This document shows, in pieces, positions 34,012 to 47,100 of a stretch of 64,000 bases of DNA. The position numbers and the translations under genes are program-made. How positions within the stretch are numbered: the stretch's first letter is position 1; each line of letters opens with the position of its first letter. The stretch is from Hymenoscyphus infarciens (lineage: Eukaryota; Ascomycota; Leotiomycetes; Helotiales; Helotiaceae). The notes under the pieces were generated by a model. It had not been told where the DNA came from, ran no database searches, and saw only the letters and a program-made list of their open reading frames with translations. The stretch lies in assembly GCA_001414345.1 (NCBI GenBank), contig LLCB01000167.1, positions 60,293 through 124,292 of the forward strand, in the 5' to 3' direction.

Positions 34012-35922
34012 AAACAATAGTTAACAAGTGTTAACGAACATATATGTCAAGCTATAGAACACCGCAAAAAGGATTGATAGCCCTCGTTGAAGCTATAAAG
34101 AGTTTATTATCATAGTTATAGCCTTTTCATTTTTGTGGTTATAAAGAACGAAACGACAATTCGCAATTTTCGAGAAAAGGTACATTGCTCTCTCAAAGTG
34201 TTCGTGTTCTCTAAGTCCTCACAGCTTTCATTTTTGTTACTCTTTAACCTCCGTCTATTATTCTAAAAAATACATATAAAACTGTCCGACGACGGTTGTT
34301 ACTAATAGACCGGTTCATATCTATTAACACGCCAAATGCTAAACGTATAGTAGAGTATTGAAACACTAAGCCAACGCCCGAGACAAAGGTAGTGAATTGT
34401 CCTAGGGATGTTCTAAAGAAAGATGAATTTTTAAACTAGTATATGATTTCCAAATTAGTTAGAAAGGTTAAGATATGCGACTTAGAGTGTATAGATAAGA
34501 CTTTCGTTTATTCTTCCGAGAGACATATTAATAGCTGGTAGTTGTAGAATTTCCGATTTTGACTAGTAGGAAATGTGGTTTTTTTTTATAGTAGAGACTA
34601 GAGTATTAGGTAGAGGCAAAGGAGTTAGCGAGAGGGATTCTTATATCCGTAGAGGTAGTCTAGTGATTTTTTCTCTACTTAAGAGCATTGGAGAAGGTTT
34701 CTATGTCGAAGAGGTATAGAGAAAAGTTGACTTAGTAGTAGATTCTATGGATTCTATAAAAGCTACTAAAACCCGAAGAGGGATTCGAGGTAGAAGGTAA
34801 CGTATAGTATTTTAGGTTTCCCCGCCTAATCTGTTATTCTATCCTACCTCGACGATCCTTCTCTCTTCTACCTCTATTTTAAAGCTATCCTATCTTCTCC
34901 TATTCTTAAATTCTAGCTTTCCTAGCTACTCCTATTCTATAGTACTTACTTGCTTTTCCTTACTAAAAAGAGAGGCTAGAATAGGAAGAGTTAAGCTAGT
35001 TAATTTTACTTAAAGTCTAGAAAGCGAGTAGAAAAGAGAGTCTAGGTCTCTAATTTCGCTTAATATCTAGAAGGTAAGTAGAAAAGAGAGTCTAGGTCGC
35101 TAATTTCGCTTAATATCTAGAAGATAGATAGAAAAGAGAATCTAGGTTCTAATTAGAACTCTTAGAGAGTTGTCTTCCTTCTTTTTTTACCTACTTAGCT
35201 ACTTCTATCCTGTTTTTAGAACTTTCCTAGCTACTCTTATCTTAGTTAGAGTATCTAGCCTACTAAACTTAGCCTAGCCTTAATCCTAATCTAGCCTAGC
35301 CTCTTATATCCTTACCTAGATAAGTAGCCTATTCTATTCTAAGTACTAGGCTAACTAAGACGAGGAAAGCTAAAACACTAGTAACGTATACTCTACTTTA
35401 TAGACATTCCTTTAGTTAATAATTTTCTCTTTCTAAACCTAGTATTCTTTATAACACCTTATTATTAGACTTATATTCGTTAAATCTTCTTTCTTATAAT
35501 ATCTAGCGTTTTAGATTTCTCTATTAAGATAAGAAAGAAGACTCTACTATATTAGAAGATAATAAGATAGAATATCTCGACTTATATGATATAATAGAAG
35601 AGAAAGAATAATTATAAAAGAAGAATTAAAGTAGCTAGGAAAGCTAATAAAAGAGACTAGAAAGAGAGAGAGAAGAGTAAGAAGTATAGTATAGAAGTAG
35701 CTAAAAGAGAAAGAGTACTCTCTCTCTCTCTAAATAAAACATAAAGTAAGTTAGTTTATAAAAGAAGTTCTAGAGAGAGTTCTAGAAAGTATTTAGAGGT
35801 TATATAGTATTCTCTCTCTTATAAACTAATCTACTTTATATACTTCTACTAAAATATAATAGAATAATATATAAACCTTTCTATTCTCTTTACTAAGTAT
35901 AGAAAAGAATTTAGTCTTATAT
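34011..35922. other. Mixed repeat DNA without a gene
   Basis: The part to about 34800 has moderate composition and keeps CpG sites; the rest is RIP-like. No reading frame of note is seen. A 50-bp tandem repeat lies inside (listed separately). The last part (35830-35922) resembles 18360-18430 and is the left target flank of the retroelement that follows. Confidence 0.45.
34995..35150 (+). repeat. 50-bp tandem repeat, about 3 copies
   Basis: The words GAAAAGAGAG TCTAGGT and TAATTTCGCTTAATATCTAGAA recur with a period of 50 (GAAAAGAGA at 35031, 35081 and 35131). Copies differ at a few positions. Confidence 0.85.
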
Positions 35923-35943
35923 AGAATTATAACGGTATAAAAT

Positions 35944-36439
35944 TATAATAGCACGAAATATATATAACTATAGTAGAGGCATATAGGAGTATATATAGTA
36001 GAATAATATATATAGATACTAGGCTTTAATATAGAAGAAAATAATAACTATCTCTCTTCTATACTAAATATAAACGTCTATATATAAGAGTTTAAAAGCT
36101 TCTAAGTTCTAATAATAATAATAACCGAGCCTTACCTAATATAGCTAATACTAAATAATAAGAGCTAAAAAGCTAAATATATAACCTTTAATCCTTTAAA
36201 AAGCTAAATATATAATATCTAAACCTTAATCCCTTCTATATATAAATGTTAGATATTTAATATCTTCGACACTTCGCTTATATAAGTATTAGTTATTTGT
36301 AATCTCGGCCTCAGAGGTATTAGAGGTATTAGCACTGCTTAGAGGTATTAGTAGTTTTATAAATGCCGACAATTCAGAATAGTACTATTATATAATAATC
36401 CAGCTATTATATAATAATCCAGGATAGCGTACTATCACA
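35944..36439 (-). repeat. Solo LTR inserted into the left LTR of the 35928-39794 element
   Basis: The sequence starts TATAATAGCACGAAATATA and ends CTATCACA, matching the family of the LTRs at 43165-43545 and 50625-51005. It is flanked by AAAAT (35939-35943) and GAAAT (36440-36444), which differ by one G-to-A change. The host LTR resumes exactly after the second copy. At 496 bp it is longer than the 381-bp LTRs, partly through a duplicated ATTATATAATAATCCAG near its right end. It is the youngest identified event at this locus by position. Confidence 0.8.
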
Positions 36440-37244
36440 GAAATACATACTATAGGAGAAGAGGTATATAGAAGTACGTTCGAGACTAAATGACGTATAT
36501 AAATACTAGGCTCTAATATAGAAGAAAAGGCTAAACTAGCCTTTTCTAACTCTAGAAGTAGGCTGCTATATACAAGAGGTTTCAGACGATACAAAAGGGG
36601 TACGAAACCGAATAACGACATACGTCGGCTAATACAAAAGCCCGAACCCTACAAAGTACGTCTGAAAGTCCGGACAGACGTACTAACGTACGTAACCTTC
36701 CTAAATTAGATAATACAAAACAACAACTACCGAAAGCTAATATATACGGCATATGCCACGTAATATCGACTATATAGGACGGTATGCCGTTACATCCCCC
36801 TCCCTTGAAAAAGACTCGTCCTTAAGTCTATCTATCTTATCGTTTAAGGCTAAATCGGGATAGTATAAGTGTTACATTGTTATGTTGTCGTAAGTTAGTT
36901 AGAGTCTGAATCGTAGCTAACCCGAGTTCGTAGATGCTTTATTTATCGTAATTTGTCGTAAGCGAGACAAGATGTCGAGATATCGATTTTAGGTCCGAAT
37001 CGTAACCGTAGATGCTTACAAAGAGACTTCGTTTCTAATCCTTCAATATCAAAAGCAAGCATTCGCGTCCGCTAAAAGAGTGTAGTCCGATCCGTCTAGC
37101 AGGTCGGAAAGGTTCAAAGTTCAAAATTTAAAAGTTTAAAAAGTTCAAAAGTTCAAAAAGTTCAAAAGTTCGGAGTAAAATCAGAAAAAAGTTCAAAAGT
37201 TGAATTCGAAAGTTCAGAGTAGAGTCGGAAGTCGTTCGGTTAAG

Positions 37245-37895
37245 AGGCAGTGATAACTCAGTTAAGAGCTCACTTCGAGAGCGTACCGATTCGTATCCGA
37301 TTCGAATTCGAATAAAAAAGCGTGTAGGTCTGAAAAAGTTTAGAATAGACGGAAGCGAACATTAAGAGGTAACGTTGTAGGTGACAGTGATGTCTTAGCT
37401 AAGAGTTTACTTCGAGAGCGTACCGATTCGCATCCGATTCGAAGAATTCAAAATGAAAAAAGAGTGTAAGTTCGTCTAAACTGAGGTCGGCGAGGACTTA
37501 GAGTGAAGTCGGAAATGTCGTAGACAGTGATAACTCAGCTAAGAGGTTACTATCCTTTCGAGAGCGTACCGATTCCTATCCGAGTCGAATTCAGATGAAA
37601 AAAGAACTTCTGGCCCGGCCAGAAGTGAAAAGAAAGTAAGACTCTGATCAGAGTCGGCGGGGTTTCGGCTGGTCAAAAGCGGAGTTGTTTCCGAAGTTGT
37701 CAAGTTTCAGCTGGTCAAAAGAGTTTGTTACCGAATGTTGAAAACGCTGTCCGAAGTTCAGGACAACAAGAGGGGTAGTTTCGGCTGGTCAAAGGCGAAG
37801 TTGTTGCCGAAGTTGTCGTATTGAAATTGTTATCCGACGTTCAGGATAACAACAGGTGAGGTTTCGGCTGGTCAAAAGAGTTTGTTGCCGAATTT
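37245..37895 (-). repeat. Internal repeat modules of the pol-less element
   Basis: A module with CAGTGATAACTCAG and TTCGAGAGCGTACCGATTC recurs at 37248, 37385 and 37525, about 138 bp apart. A second module, TTTCGGCTGGTCAAA, recurs at 37663, 37704, 37779 and 37862. Between them lies a perfect 9+1+9 palindrome at 37608-37626 (CTTCTGGCC C GGCCAGAAG). This 1.1-kb tract (36800-37915) keeps many CpG and TpG sites, in contrast with the heavily mutated part to its right. Confidence 0.75.
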
Positions 37896-37939
37896 TATCG
37901 TATTGCCTTGTTCCCTCCTAAATCAGAGTACTTAAGGAC

Positions 37940-39350
37940 TTATTCGTCTTCTTCTGATTCCGATTCTACTTTATAAGTAGTAGAAGATTTACTGTCTAAT
38001 TATAGAGAGTTTAGAGAGGAGGTATTTTAGACTAAAGTACTAATATTACGTAACTTAGCGTTTTAGCGTGTCTCCTTATCTAAAGCTAAAAGATTAGCTA
38101 CTATTTTAATAAAGTTATAGTTCTATTATCTCTTTCTTAAAGTAGCTAAGTTTTAGAGCTATAGTATAATCTTATTCTATATTTAAAAGAACTATTCTAA
38201 TTCTAATATCTCTCTAAGTATAGCTATACTTGAAAAGTAACTCTTAAAATCGGTAAAAGTTTCTTTAGCGTTATCTTCTTCTCCTCTTATCTTTAAGGCT
38301 ATAAAAGTATTCTAAGTATTCTCTGTTTTATAACCGGTTAAAAAGTAGGTATCTAAAAGAGTAACTATGTCTTCTTAATCTTTAAAAGCAAGGTCTGACT
38401 CTGACTTATATCTAGGCTCTAGGTAGTTCCTAGCTAGTCTAGTTATTATACCTTAAATAAGAGCTTTATATATTAGAGGTAAACTATAGTAGTTAGCATT
38501 TATATAGAGTCTATCTTATACTAATATCTTCTATTATTAGTATATAAGTAAAATACTATTATCTAAAGGTTTAATCTTTTCAGTTATCTTACTTTTTCGT
38601 TAAGGTTAGAGGATATTTAAAGAGGCTTTGGTATTGTATTAGGTAGAGGAATATTAGAAGGTATTAGAGACAGCTACTCGTAGCTGAAAAAGGTATAAAT
38701 TTAGGCTTAGAAGCAGAAGAGGGTTCGATCGAGGGTCGGATTAGAGAAGGTTTAGAGGAGGGTTTAAAAGCGAAGCGAGATATTAACTTTATTAACTTTA
38801 AACGTTACTTATTTGTCTTTCTAGCTTAGCTAGCTAATCCTTTATTTCTTGATTTTCTACTTCTAAAGTATATATAACTAACCGCATCTAGTCTATATTT
38901 AAGAAGTCTTACTTATTTTTATTATTTCGTTAAGATCTTCTAGATCTTAGTATACAGATGCTATTCAGGTGGCTTTCGGAAAGAGGGGTGGCCCTAGAAG
39001 GGGTTTAACGCCTCGTAGCAGAACAGGTTCAGAGAGACCTGAGGTCTCTCGGAAATTCAACATAATAATATCGATTTAGAGAGAGAGAGGGTAAGAGCAG
39101 ATTGAAAAGCCTTTGCGATAACTTTTAGTAATAGTCGACTTATTTACTAAACCTATATATAGTAGTCTCTATATAGAGAGAGTTATTAGGATTCTAAACA
39201 CTTAGTATATTTAAATCCTATAACGTATAAGACACGATTTTTACTAGCTATCTAAAACTAATACTAAACCCTAATATTACTAGCTATCTAAGAGATCTCT
39301 AGAATCCTAGCTATTTGAGGATATTATCGTAATAGACTAATTTAGGCCTA
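37940..39350 (-). pseudogene. gag-like remnant of the pol-less retroelement
   Basis: Segment 38040-38420 is clearly similar, in the same orientation, to 49240-49560 in the full-length gypsy element (shared blocks around TATCTAAAGCTAAAAGAT and AGCTATAGTATAATCTTATTC). In both elements it lies toward the right LTR, the 5' end of the sense strand, where gag is expected. Many stops are present on both strands, so no protein could be made. Function is inferred from position only. Confidence 0.5.
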
Positions 39351-39799
39351 AAGTAAAACAAAAGCGATAAAAAGCTTAAAGAGATATTATAAATGCTATT
39401 ACTAGCGAAGAAGAGTTTAGTCTTTTTTTATAAAGATACGAAATATATACTATAGAAGAAGAGGTATATAGAAGTGCGTTCAAGACTAAATAACGTATAT
39501 AAATACTAGGCTCTAATATAGAAGAAAAGGCTAAACTAGCCTTTTCTAACTCTAGGAGTAGGCTACTATATATAAGAGGTTTCGGATAATATAAAAGAGG
39601 TACGAAACTAAACAACGACATACGTCGGCTAATACAAAAGCCCGAACTCTACGAAGTACGTCCGAAAGTCTAGACAGACGTACTAACGTATATAACCTTC
39701 CTAAATTAGATAATATAAAACAATAACTACTGAAAGCTAATATATACGACATATGCTACGTAATATCAGCTATATAGGACGGTATACTATTATAAGAAT

Positions 39800-42700
39800 T
39801 AGAAGAGATAGATATATTAGACGCTAGAAATAGAATATAAGAGACTAGAAGTACTAAAAAGAGAAAAAAGACGTAGATAAAAAGCTTTAGAAAGAATAGA
39901 AGTACTAATCTAGTAAGGAAATCTAAAACGCTAATAATAATAAACTAGGTTTTTACTAGAGACTACTTATATTTAAATCTCTTTTATCTAGAGTAACTAA
40001 TTAAATATAAAAGTCTAAAGATTTATAAAAGAAGTTATATTTGAATTAAAAGCAAAAGCTAGTATAGTAGATATTAGTAGAGAGTTAGCTAATATAAAAA
40101 CATAAAATATAATTTATTACTTTTCGTTATATATACGTATTTAAGGCTATTTTGAGAATTTCTATATTTACTAGCTAGCTTCTAGTACCTTACTTTATAC
40201 TCTCTTATATATCTTCTTTTTAGGCTAATTAGAAAGCTCTTTAAGTATCTTACTAATATAAGAGTGAAAAGAGTAAGTACTATTAGTCGTCTTAAGTAAG
40301 ATTACTTAACTAATTAAAAAGAAGCTACTATAAATATAAGAAAGAATAAGGCTTTTAAAAGTAATATATAAAGGACTACGAGTAGTATAAATAGTAAAGC
40401 GACGTAGTTATAATAGAGAATATACTATCTACTAACTATAGAGGTCTTCTAAAGCCTACTAGGCTAGGAGAGAGAGAGCTCTACTTATTAAAAAGCGTCT
40501 ATTTAAAAGGTATTACTTCTAATAGCTTAGAGTAAAGTATCTCCTAAAGTATTTAAAGTCTACTTTTTAAGTATCTAAATATCTATATCTAATACTCTAT
40601 TATTAGAAGTATATTATATAGTATCTTTATATAGACTATATTCTAAATAGAATATACTATTACTAACGCTAACTATTTAGAGGTAGTAGTATAAAGAGCT
40701 AATATATTAGTTTCTTATAAAGAAGCTACTTTTCTAGTAAAAGAGTAGTATTATAGAAGGTTAAGAATCGAAAGTAAATAGTATCTAAAGTACTACTATA
40801 AGGTATATAGATGATTCTATACTTAATACTAATATCTCTACCTCTATATACTTATAGTCTAATTTACTTAATTATAGATATATAATTACGTATTTATCTT
40901 CTTTAGTAAAAGTAACGTTTTATTATTAGAGACGTATATATATAAATACTTTAAAGTTAGCTAAATTAGTATTTTTATATTTAATCTCTACTATATAAAG
41001 GAATTCTATAAAAGCTAGCTTTATTATAGCTTTAAAGTTAAGGTTATTAATCTATTCTAGCTATAGAACCTAAAGCCTAGCTTCTAAAGCTTAAAAGGTA
41101 ATCTAGCGTAATTATACTATTAATAAAGGCTCTGCCTTCTTCTTCTTATAAAGGCCTTATATTACTCAAACGCCTACTATAATTTATTATAAAAGTAGAG
41201 ACTTAAATAGCTTTAGATCTAGATTATATTTAATATATATTAATTAAATTATAGAAATAATAATTTATATAGAGTTTATCTTTAAAAGTCTTTAACTAAT
41301 CCCTTTATATACTCTTCTTAAAACCTACTTATAAAGTACTAAAGTTATTATAAGCTATAGTTACTAGAGTCTCTTAATCTAGAACCTCTTAAAAGAGTAT
41401 ATATACGTGCTATATACCTTCTAAGTATTTAGTAAGAGGCTATAATAAAGGAGCTCTATATATATCTTAGATCTTCTAACTTTATCTTTTATATATTTAG
41501 AGTAATTAAGAGAGAGATTATTAAATTAAGAGACTACTAGTATAAATACTAATTAGCTATTATTTTATATAAATTATATAAGAGAGTATCTACTAAGATA
41601 TTATCTATTCCTAGTATATACTCTAATTATATATTAATATTATATTAGGTAGTTAGACGTAAAGTAGCTTATAAAGAGCGATTTTAATAGAGGTATTTTA
41701 AGAACCACTTAAGAAGTCTAATCTATATAGTAGTATTATCTATATAGATAATTACTCTCTTTATTACTTATATCTCTCTCTATTATTTAAAAGATACTTT
41801 TACTACTTTAATCTTAAAGATATTTATATTAAATTAAGAGTCTTTTCTAATCTTTAAAAGAGATAACTAAAGAGTATATTCTTTTAGTAGTATATATATA
41901 TACTTTTACTAAACATATCTTAGATTATCTACTTCTAAAAAGAAAGCTCTTAGGCCTTTAATAGAGGTATTATAAAAGAGGTATATATATAAATAGATAT
42001 TATTAAAGAAGTATATACTATTAAACTATAGTAATATCTCGTTCTACTATCTAAGATCTTCTTAGACTTCTTTTAAAAGGCGCCTCTTTTCTATATAAGA
42101 TATATAGTTAGGCTATATATATATAAATATCTAGAAGTTATAGTAAAAGGCCTAGCTTAATTATACTATAGAAGTATAAAAAGATAGAAGGCTAATAAGT
42201 AATTTAAGCTTATTATAGATAATACTTCTATAGTTAATAAATTAGTATATCTTAAGCTTTATCTTAACTAGCTTTTCTAGTAATATAAAGGCTATAAAAG
42301 TAATAGTATCTATTAGATATTCTATTACTTCTAAGAGTATACTTTAAGTACTCTTTTTATTATTAATTATTATACTTAAAATTCGTATAAGAGTTTTATA
42401 CTCTATAGCTTATTTCTTAAGAAATTAAAGCATAGCTTTAATAGCTTTAAATATAGTAAACTCGTTATCTAAATAGTAGCTTATAATATACTACTCTAAG
42501 TATAACTATATTCTCTATTTAAGAGCCTCTACAAAGATATTAAAGATAAAGAGTACTATAGTAAAGCTAAAGAGTAGTATTATATAAGTATAATAAATCC
42601 TCTTTTATTAGAAACCTAAAAGCTAGTATATTTATAATATAATTAGTACTATTCGAAAAGCGTTAGATATATCTCTTTTAAGTATTATATACTCTTAGCT

Positions 42701-43159
42701 AGCTTTATATACTATAGCTAATACCTTCTAAAAGGAGACGTACTTTAGATATATATATTTATCTAATATATAATAATTTATTAATTAATCTTTAAAATAG
42801 AATAAATAGTATTACTATTAGGTTTTAGTTTAGATATAAAACTAAGTAGAGAAGCTATAAAAGATACTCTCTAGTATAGATTAACTTTCTTAATTAAGCT
42901 AGCTTTTAAATCGTCTCTTACTTTTAAAGTTAAAAGCTTATTAAATTTAGTAGTAGATAAGAGGTTCTTTAATATATATAAAACTTCTAAGCTCTTATAC
43001 TTAATTAGTTCTCTAAATCGAAGTATATTATTAATATTTTCTAAGAGTAAGTAATTAATATATTTAAATAATAGTATCTTCTATATCTTTAGAGATAATA
43101 AAGAAGGTAATATATCTAATAAAGGTTCTAATATATTATATAGAGAGAAAAGTACTATA
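39800..43159. other. RIP-degraded repeat, target of the gypsy insertion
   Basis: AT-rich DNA with stops in all frames. The sequence left of 43165 and right of 51005 is one older repeat split by the gypsy element, as the shared GTATT shows. The first 150 bp (39795-39945) resemble 18440-18600. Its length suggests one or more old transposons, but no catalytic motif could be read. Confidence 0.45.
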
Positions 43160-43164
43160 GTATT

Positions 43165-43545
43165 TGTAACGGCACGAAATATACACTATAGGAGAAGAGG
43201 CATATAGGAGTGCGTTCGAGACTAAATAACGTGAGTAGATACTAGGCTCTAATATAGAAGAAAAGGAAAAACTATCCTTCTTCTATACTAAGTATAAACA
43301 TCTATATATAAGAGGTCAGAGACTACTAAGTCTTAATAAGAATAATATCTAAGTCCTTTCTAATACAGCTACTAAAATAATAAGAGCTTTAAAGCTAAAT
43401 ATATAAGACCTTAAAGTAAAATATATAATATCTAATCCTTACTCTCTTCAGCCTCTTCTATCTCATAAGTTATAGGAGTATCAGCAGTTATAAGAGTATT
43501 AGTAGTTTTATAAATACCGACAATTTAAGATAGTATACTATTATA
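43165..43545 (-). repeat. 3' LTR of the gypsy element
   Basis: It begins TGTAACGGCACGAAATATAC and ends in the mutated form of CTATCACA (CTATTATA). It is less mutated at its left end than its partner. The purine-tract region follows directly on the inside. Confidence 0.9.
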
Positions 43546-44199
43546 TCCTCTCTTCTTTAAAAAGACTCGTTCTAAGTCTTTAGTTATTAATTAGCATAGT
43601 ATCAGGTTAACTAGAGCATTATTTACGTAATTATTATAAAGAATATAACTTATCTACTATTATAGTGTCTAATAGTTAAGATAGAGTCAGTAGCTAGTAG
43701 TATTATTATTTTAAAAGATAATCGTTCTTTATTTACTATTATATACTATATAACAATAGATGTAAATAGAAGAGAGGCTAATTATTAGCTATTAGGTAGA
43801 AAGCAGTATACTATTATAGAGTTATCATATTCTTACTATTATTATATATTATAATAGTAATTATTAAGTAATAAATAACAATTATAAAGCAACAGCTATT
43901 ATTATAAGTAGTATATTAATAGGCGACTTTTCCTCGATTCTAACTTCTCTTCTTCTTTTCTTTTTATCTAAAATAATATATAATAAGAATACCTTCTAAT
44001 TAGGTATATCCTTATATACTAACTTTTATCTTAGAACATATATATATATTACATATATATATATAAAAGTAAGTCTTTCCCTCCTTTATCAGGCCTAGTT
44101 TAAGACTAATCTAATATAGTAAAATACCTCTCTTATATCCTCCTAGTACACTTCTAGCTACTTACCGAGTCTACTACGTTTAGTACCTTCGAGTAAAAT

Positions 44200-47100
44200 C
44201 TTAAAATAGAGATTATATATACACTTTTAAGAAGCTAAAGTTAAAGAAGTATAAGTACTACGTAGAGTAGAATACTATATACATTCTAGTAAGTTTAATC
44301 CTAAATATATATCGAATTCGTTCTAACTTAGACAGTTACCGTGGTTTATAGAGAAGGAGTTTAATAAGCTTAAGCTTAAAAAGGAGAAAAGGGCTATTAA
44401 GAAGGCTGCTAAGGCCTTAAATAAGATATTAGTTATTACTAGTACAGAGGTACTAAAGAATAGTTTAAAGATATAGTTCGCCCTTCTAAAAGAGACTTAA
44501 GCGCTTCGCGCTAAGATTACTATAAGTACCTCTTACTTATTAAAGAGGTTTTAGTTACTAACATTTAACAGTCTTTATACTATACTATAAAGAGTAGAAC
44601 CTCTATCTAAACCTAGGTTTAGGTCCTCTTTAAAGCCTATCTAAAGAGTTTATAAGCGTCCTCTCCTAAGCTAGTTATAAGAGGTTACTAAGGTAAGAAG
44701 CGTACTCGTAAGAAGGAGGTAGAGAAAGAGCTAGTTTAAGCTCTTTATACTTAAGAGAGTAGAAAAGAGGATAATAAGTTAGAGAAAGAAGAGGCTTCGG
44801 CCTAGAAAGGGTTAGTAGACTCTATTTCAGTAGTAACTTAGTCTTAGTTCTTTACTTTATTAATTTTAAACATTCCTACTAGTTAGTATTTTATCTTAGG
44901 TTTTTATTATAAGTTCCTTATTAAGAGTAACTAGAATTAGAGAGTATTAATAGAGTTTTATAAATTAACTCTTTTACTTAATTCTTATCTAATTCCTATA
45001 TATTAATCTATTTAAAGAGAAGTTAAAGTAGTCTTAGCTATTCTAGATATTTAGTATAAAAGTCTCTTAAATAATATAATAAACCCTAAAAATTATTTAT
45101 AAGATACTAAGTAAGATCTAAATCGTATCTAATCTATTTTACCTAGTACTATAGCTATCTTTTAAAAAGTCTACTACTAAGTATTTCTTAAACCTCCTAT
45201 TCTTATATATCTTAAATAATATCTAGTAGAGGCTCTAAAGCCTCTTATCCTAGTAAAGGGGTATTTAGATCCTTTAAAAGTATATTAAGAGTAAAAACAT
45301 TATAAATTAATAATCCTTCTAGAAGTTTTAGTCTATAAGAGTATCTTATATAATCTAGTATTTTAAAAGGTCCTATTTACTATTTAGTAAGCTTTTAGCT
45401 AGAACGATTTATCTTAAGATTCTTAGTAAATAAGTAGACTTTATCTCTAATATCCTAGTTAATAGCTCTTTAGTATTAATTCATACTATCCTCTATCCTT
45501 TTCTAGGCCTTACTTATATTATCTTTTACTATCCTCTAAATAGAGTATATATATCGAGCTACTTTTACTACCTTATCGTAGTTAAGATATTCCTAAGAAA
45601 TAGACGTCTTTAGTATATTCTAGTCTTATAAAGTCCTTAAGTTAAGTCTAAACTTAAGCTAATAAGAGGTTATACTAATAGATAAGTATAGAAGTATTAT
45701 TTATACTCTATCTATTAAGAGAATTAATTCGCTCTAGTTATCTTAGTAATAGCTTATAAAGAGTCTTAGTCTCTAATTAATATATCGGTTTATTATCTCT
45801 ATCTATCTGTCTATTTATTTATAGTAGGTAGTACTAAGCTTAAGCTTAACACTGATTATTTAATAAAATTTAGTCTAAAATAATAATATAAATTAAGGTC
45901 CTTAATTAGACGTAATCGATTTAAGATAGTAACTAAAATAGTAAATCTATTAAATAAAGAGTTTAGCTAAGCCTTTAGCGTCTATAGTCGAGTAGTAGGG
46001 TATTAATACTAAATCCTTTCTAAGTTAGTTAATAAATACTAGTATAGTATTAAATCTATGTTTATCCTTTAAAAATAATTTAAAATCTATATATAAATAT
46101 TATATAGAATAGTCGAGTACTAGAAGAAGGTAAAGAAAGCCTTACTACTTAGTCTATTAAGGATAAGAGTATTTATAAGCTCGACAATTCACTATATACC
46201 TCTTATAGTCTAAACCTAGTCTAACCTAGTAGTAGTATTATACTAATAACTAGTATATCTTTTTCATACTTAGATAAGTACTAGATACTTAGTCATAGAC
46301 TTCTTAAATTAGCTTCGTATATAGTTTAGTATTCCTCTAAATATAAAGTCGATTCTTAAAAAAGAGTAAATTATCTAGTAAGATAGAGTATCTATCTAAA
46401 AGTTTATAATATTCTTTTTAAAAGGAGTATAGGTTATCTTCTTTTAACTTCTAAATTATATCTAAACTTAACTCTAGAATAATATCTATTATATTAAGAG
46501 ATATAAACTATTCTTATAAAAAGATCTAAGTAAGTTTAGTATTAATTTAAAGGTCTAACTAATTAGGTCCTAAGAGAGTATATAAGCAGCTATCTAATTT
46601 AGCTCGATTATAGGTTTTTAAGTCTTATTTATATTAAGTTAATATATCTACTTTTTAATTACTCTTCTTAAACGTAAATCAGATCTAAAAATTAAAGTCT
46701 AATAAAAACTCTATCTATTAGACTTACTTAGCTATAAGTAGCTTAGTTATTATAAAGTATTCTAATAATCTATAGTCTAAATATACGTTAATACGCTTCT
46801 AACATAATATAAGTTTAAGGCGCTATTTCTTAAAAGCTTCTATAATAATAGATAGTTCTTTATCATAGATCTCCTAGTTTAATTCATAGCTAACTAAGAC
46901 GTGTAAGTAGAACCTAATAGAGTACTAAAGGCTATTATATTATTATAAGAAAACACTTACTATTACTCCTTCTAAAAAGTCTATTTCTACCTTTATATTA
47001 TAATTAAAGTTAAAGTAGTATAAGGTTTATATAATAAGTAGCCTAGTCCTTAGTACTTTAAAAGCTTTATTATATTTAAGTATTTATAGAAAAGGCTCTA

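Larger units (their letters stand above)
35928..39794 (-). mobile_element. LTR retroelement lacking pol, nested insertion inside its LTR
   Basis: The target duplication AGAAT stands at 35923-35927 and 39795-39799. The right LTR is 39429-39794 (366 bp). The left LTR is 35928-35943 plus 36445-36794, also 366 bp once the inserted solo LTR and one copy of its duplication are removed. Next to the left LTR lies TCCCCCTCCCTTG, which on the minus strand is the purine tract CAAGGGAGGGGGA directly before TGTAACGGCA; the element is therefore sense on the minus strand. The internal part (36795-39428, about 2.6 kb) carries a gag-like segment near the right LTR and repeat modules. I see no reverse transcriptase or integrase motif. 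The flanks join into a sequence like 18400-18450, showing insertion into an older repeat. Confidence 0.85.

Noticed and set aside
36388..36621. 77-codon minus-strand frame, and the similar one at 39376-39621
   Set aside because: Both are inside LTR copies and match each other because the LTRs do. No function is implied.
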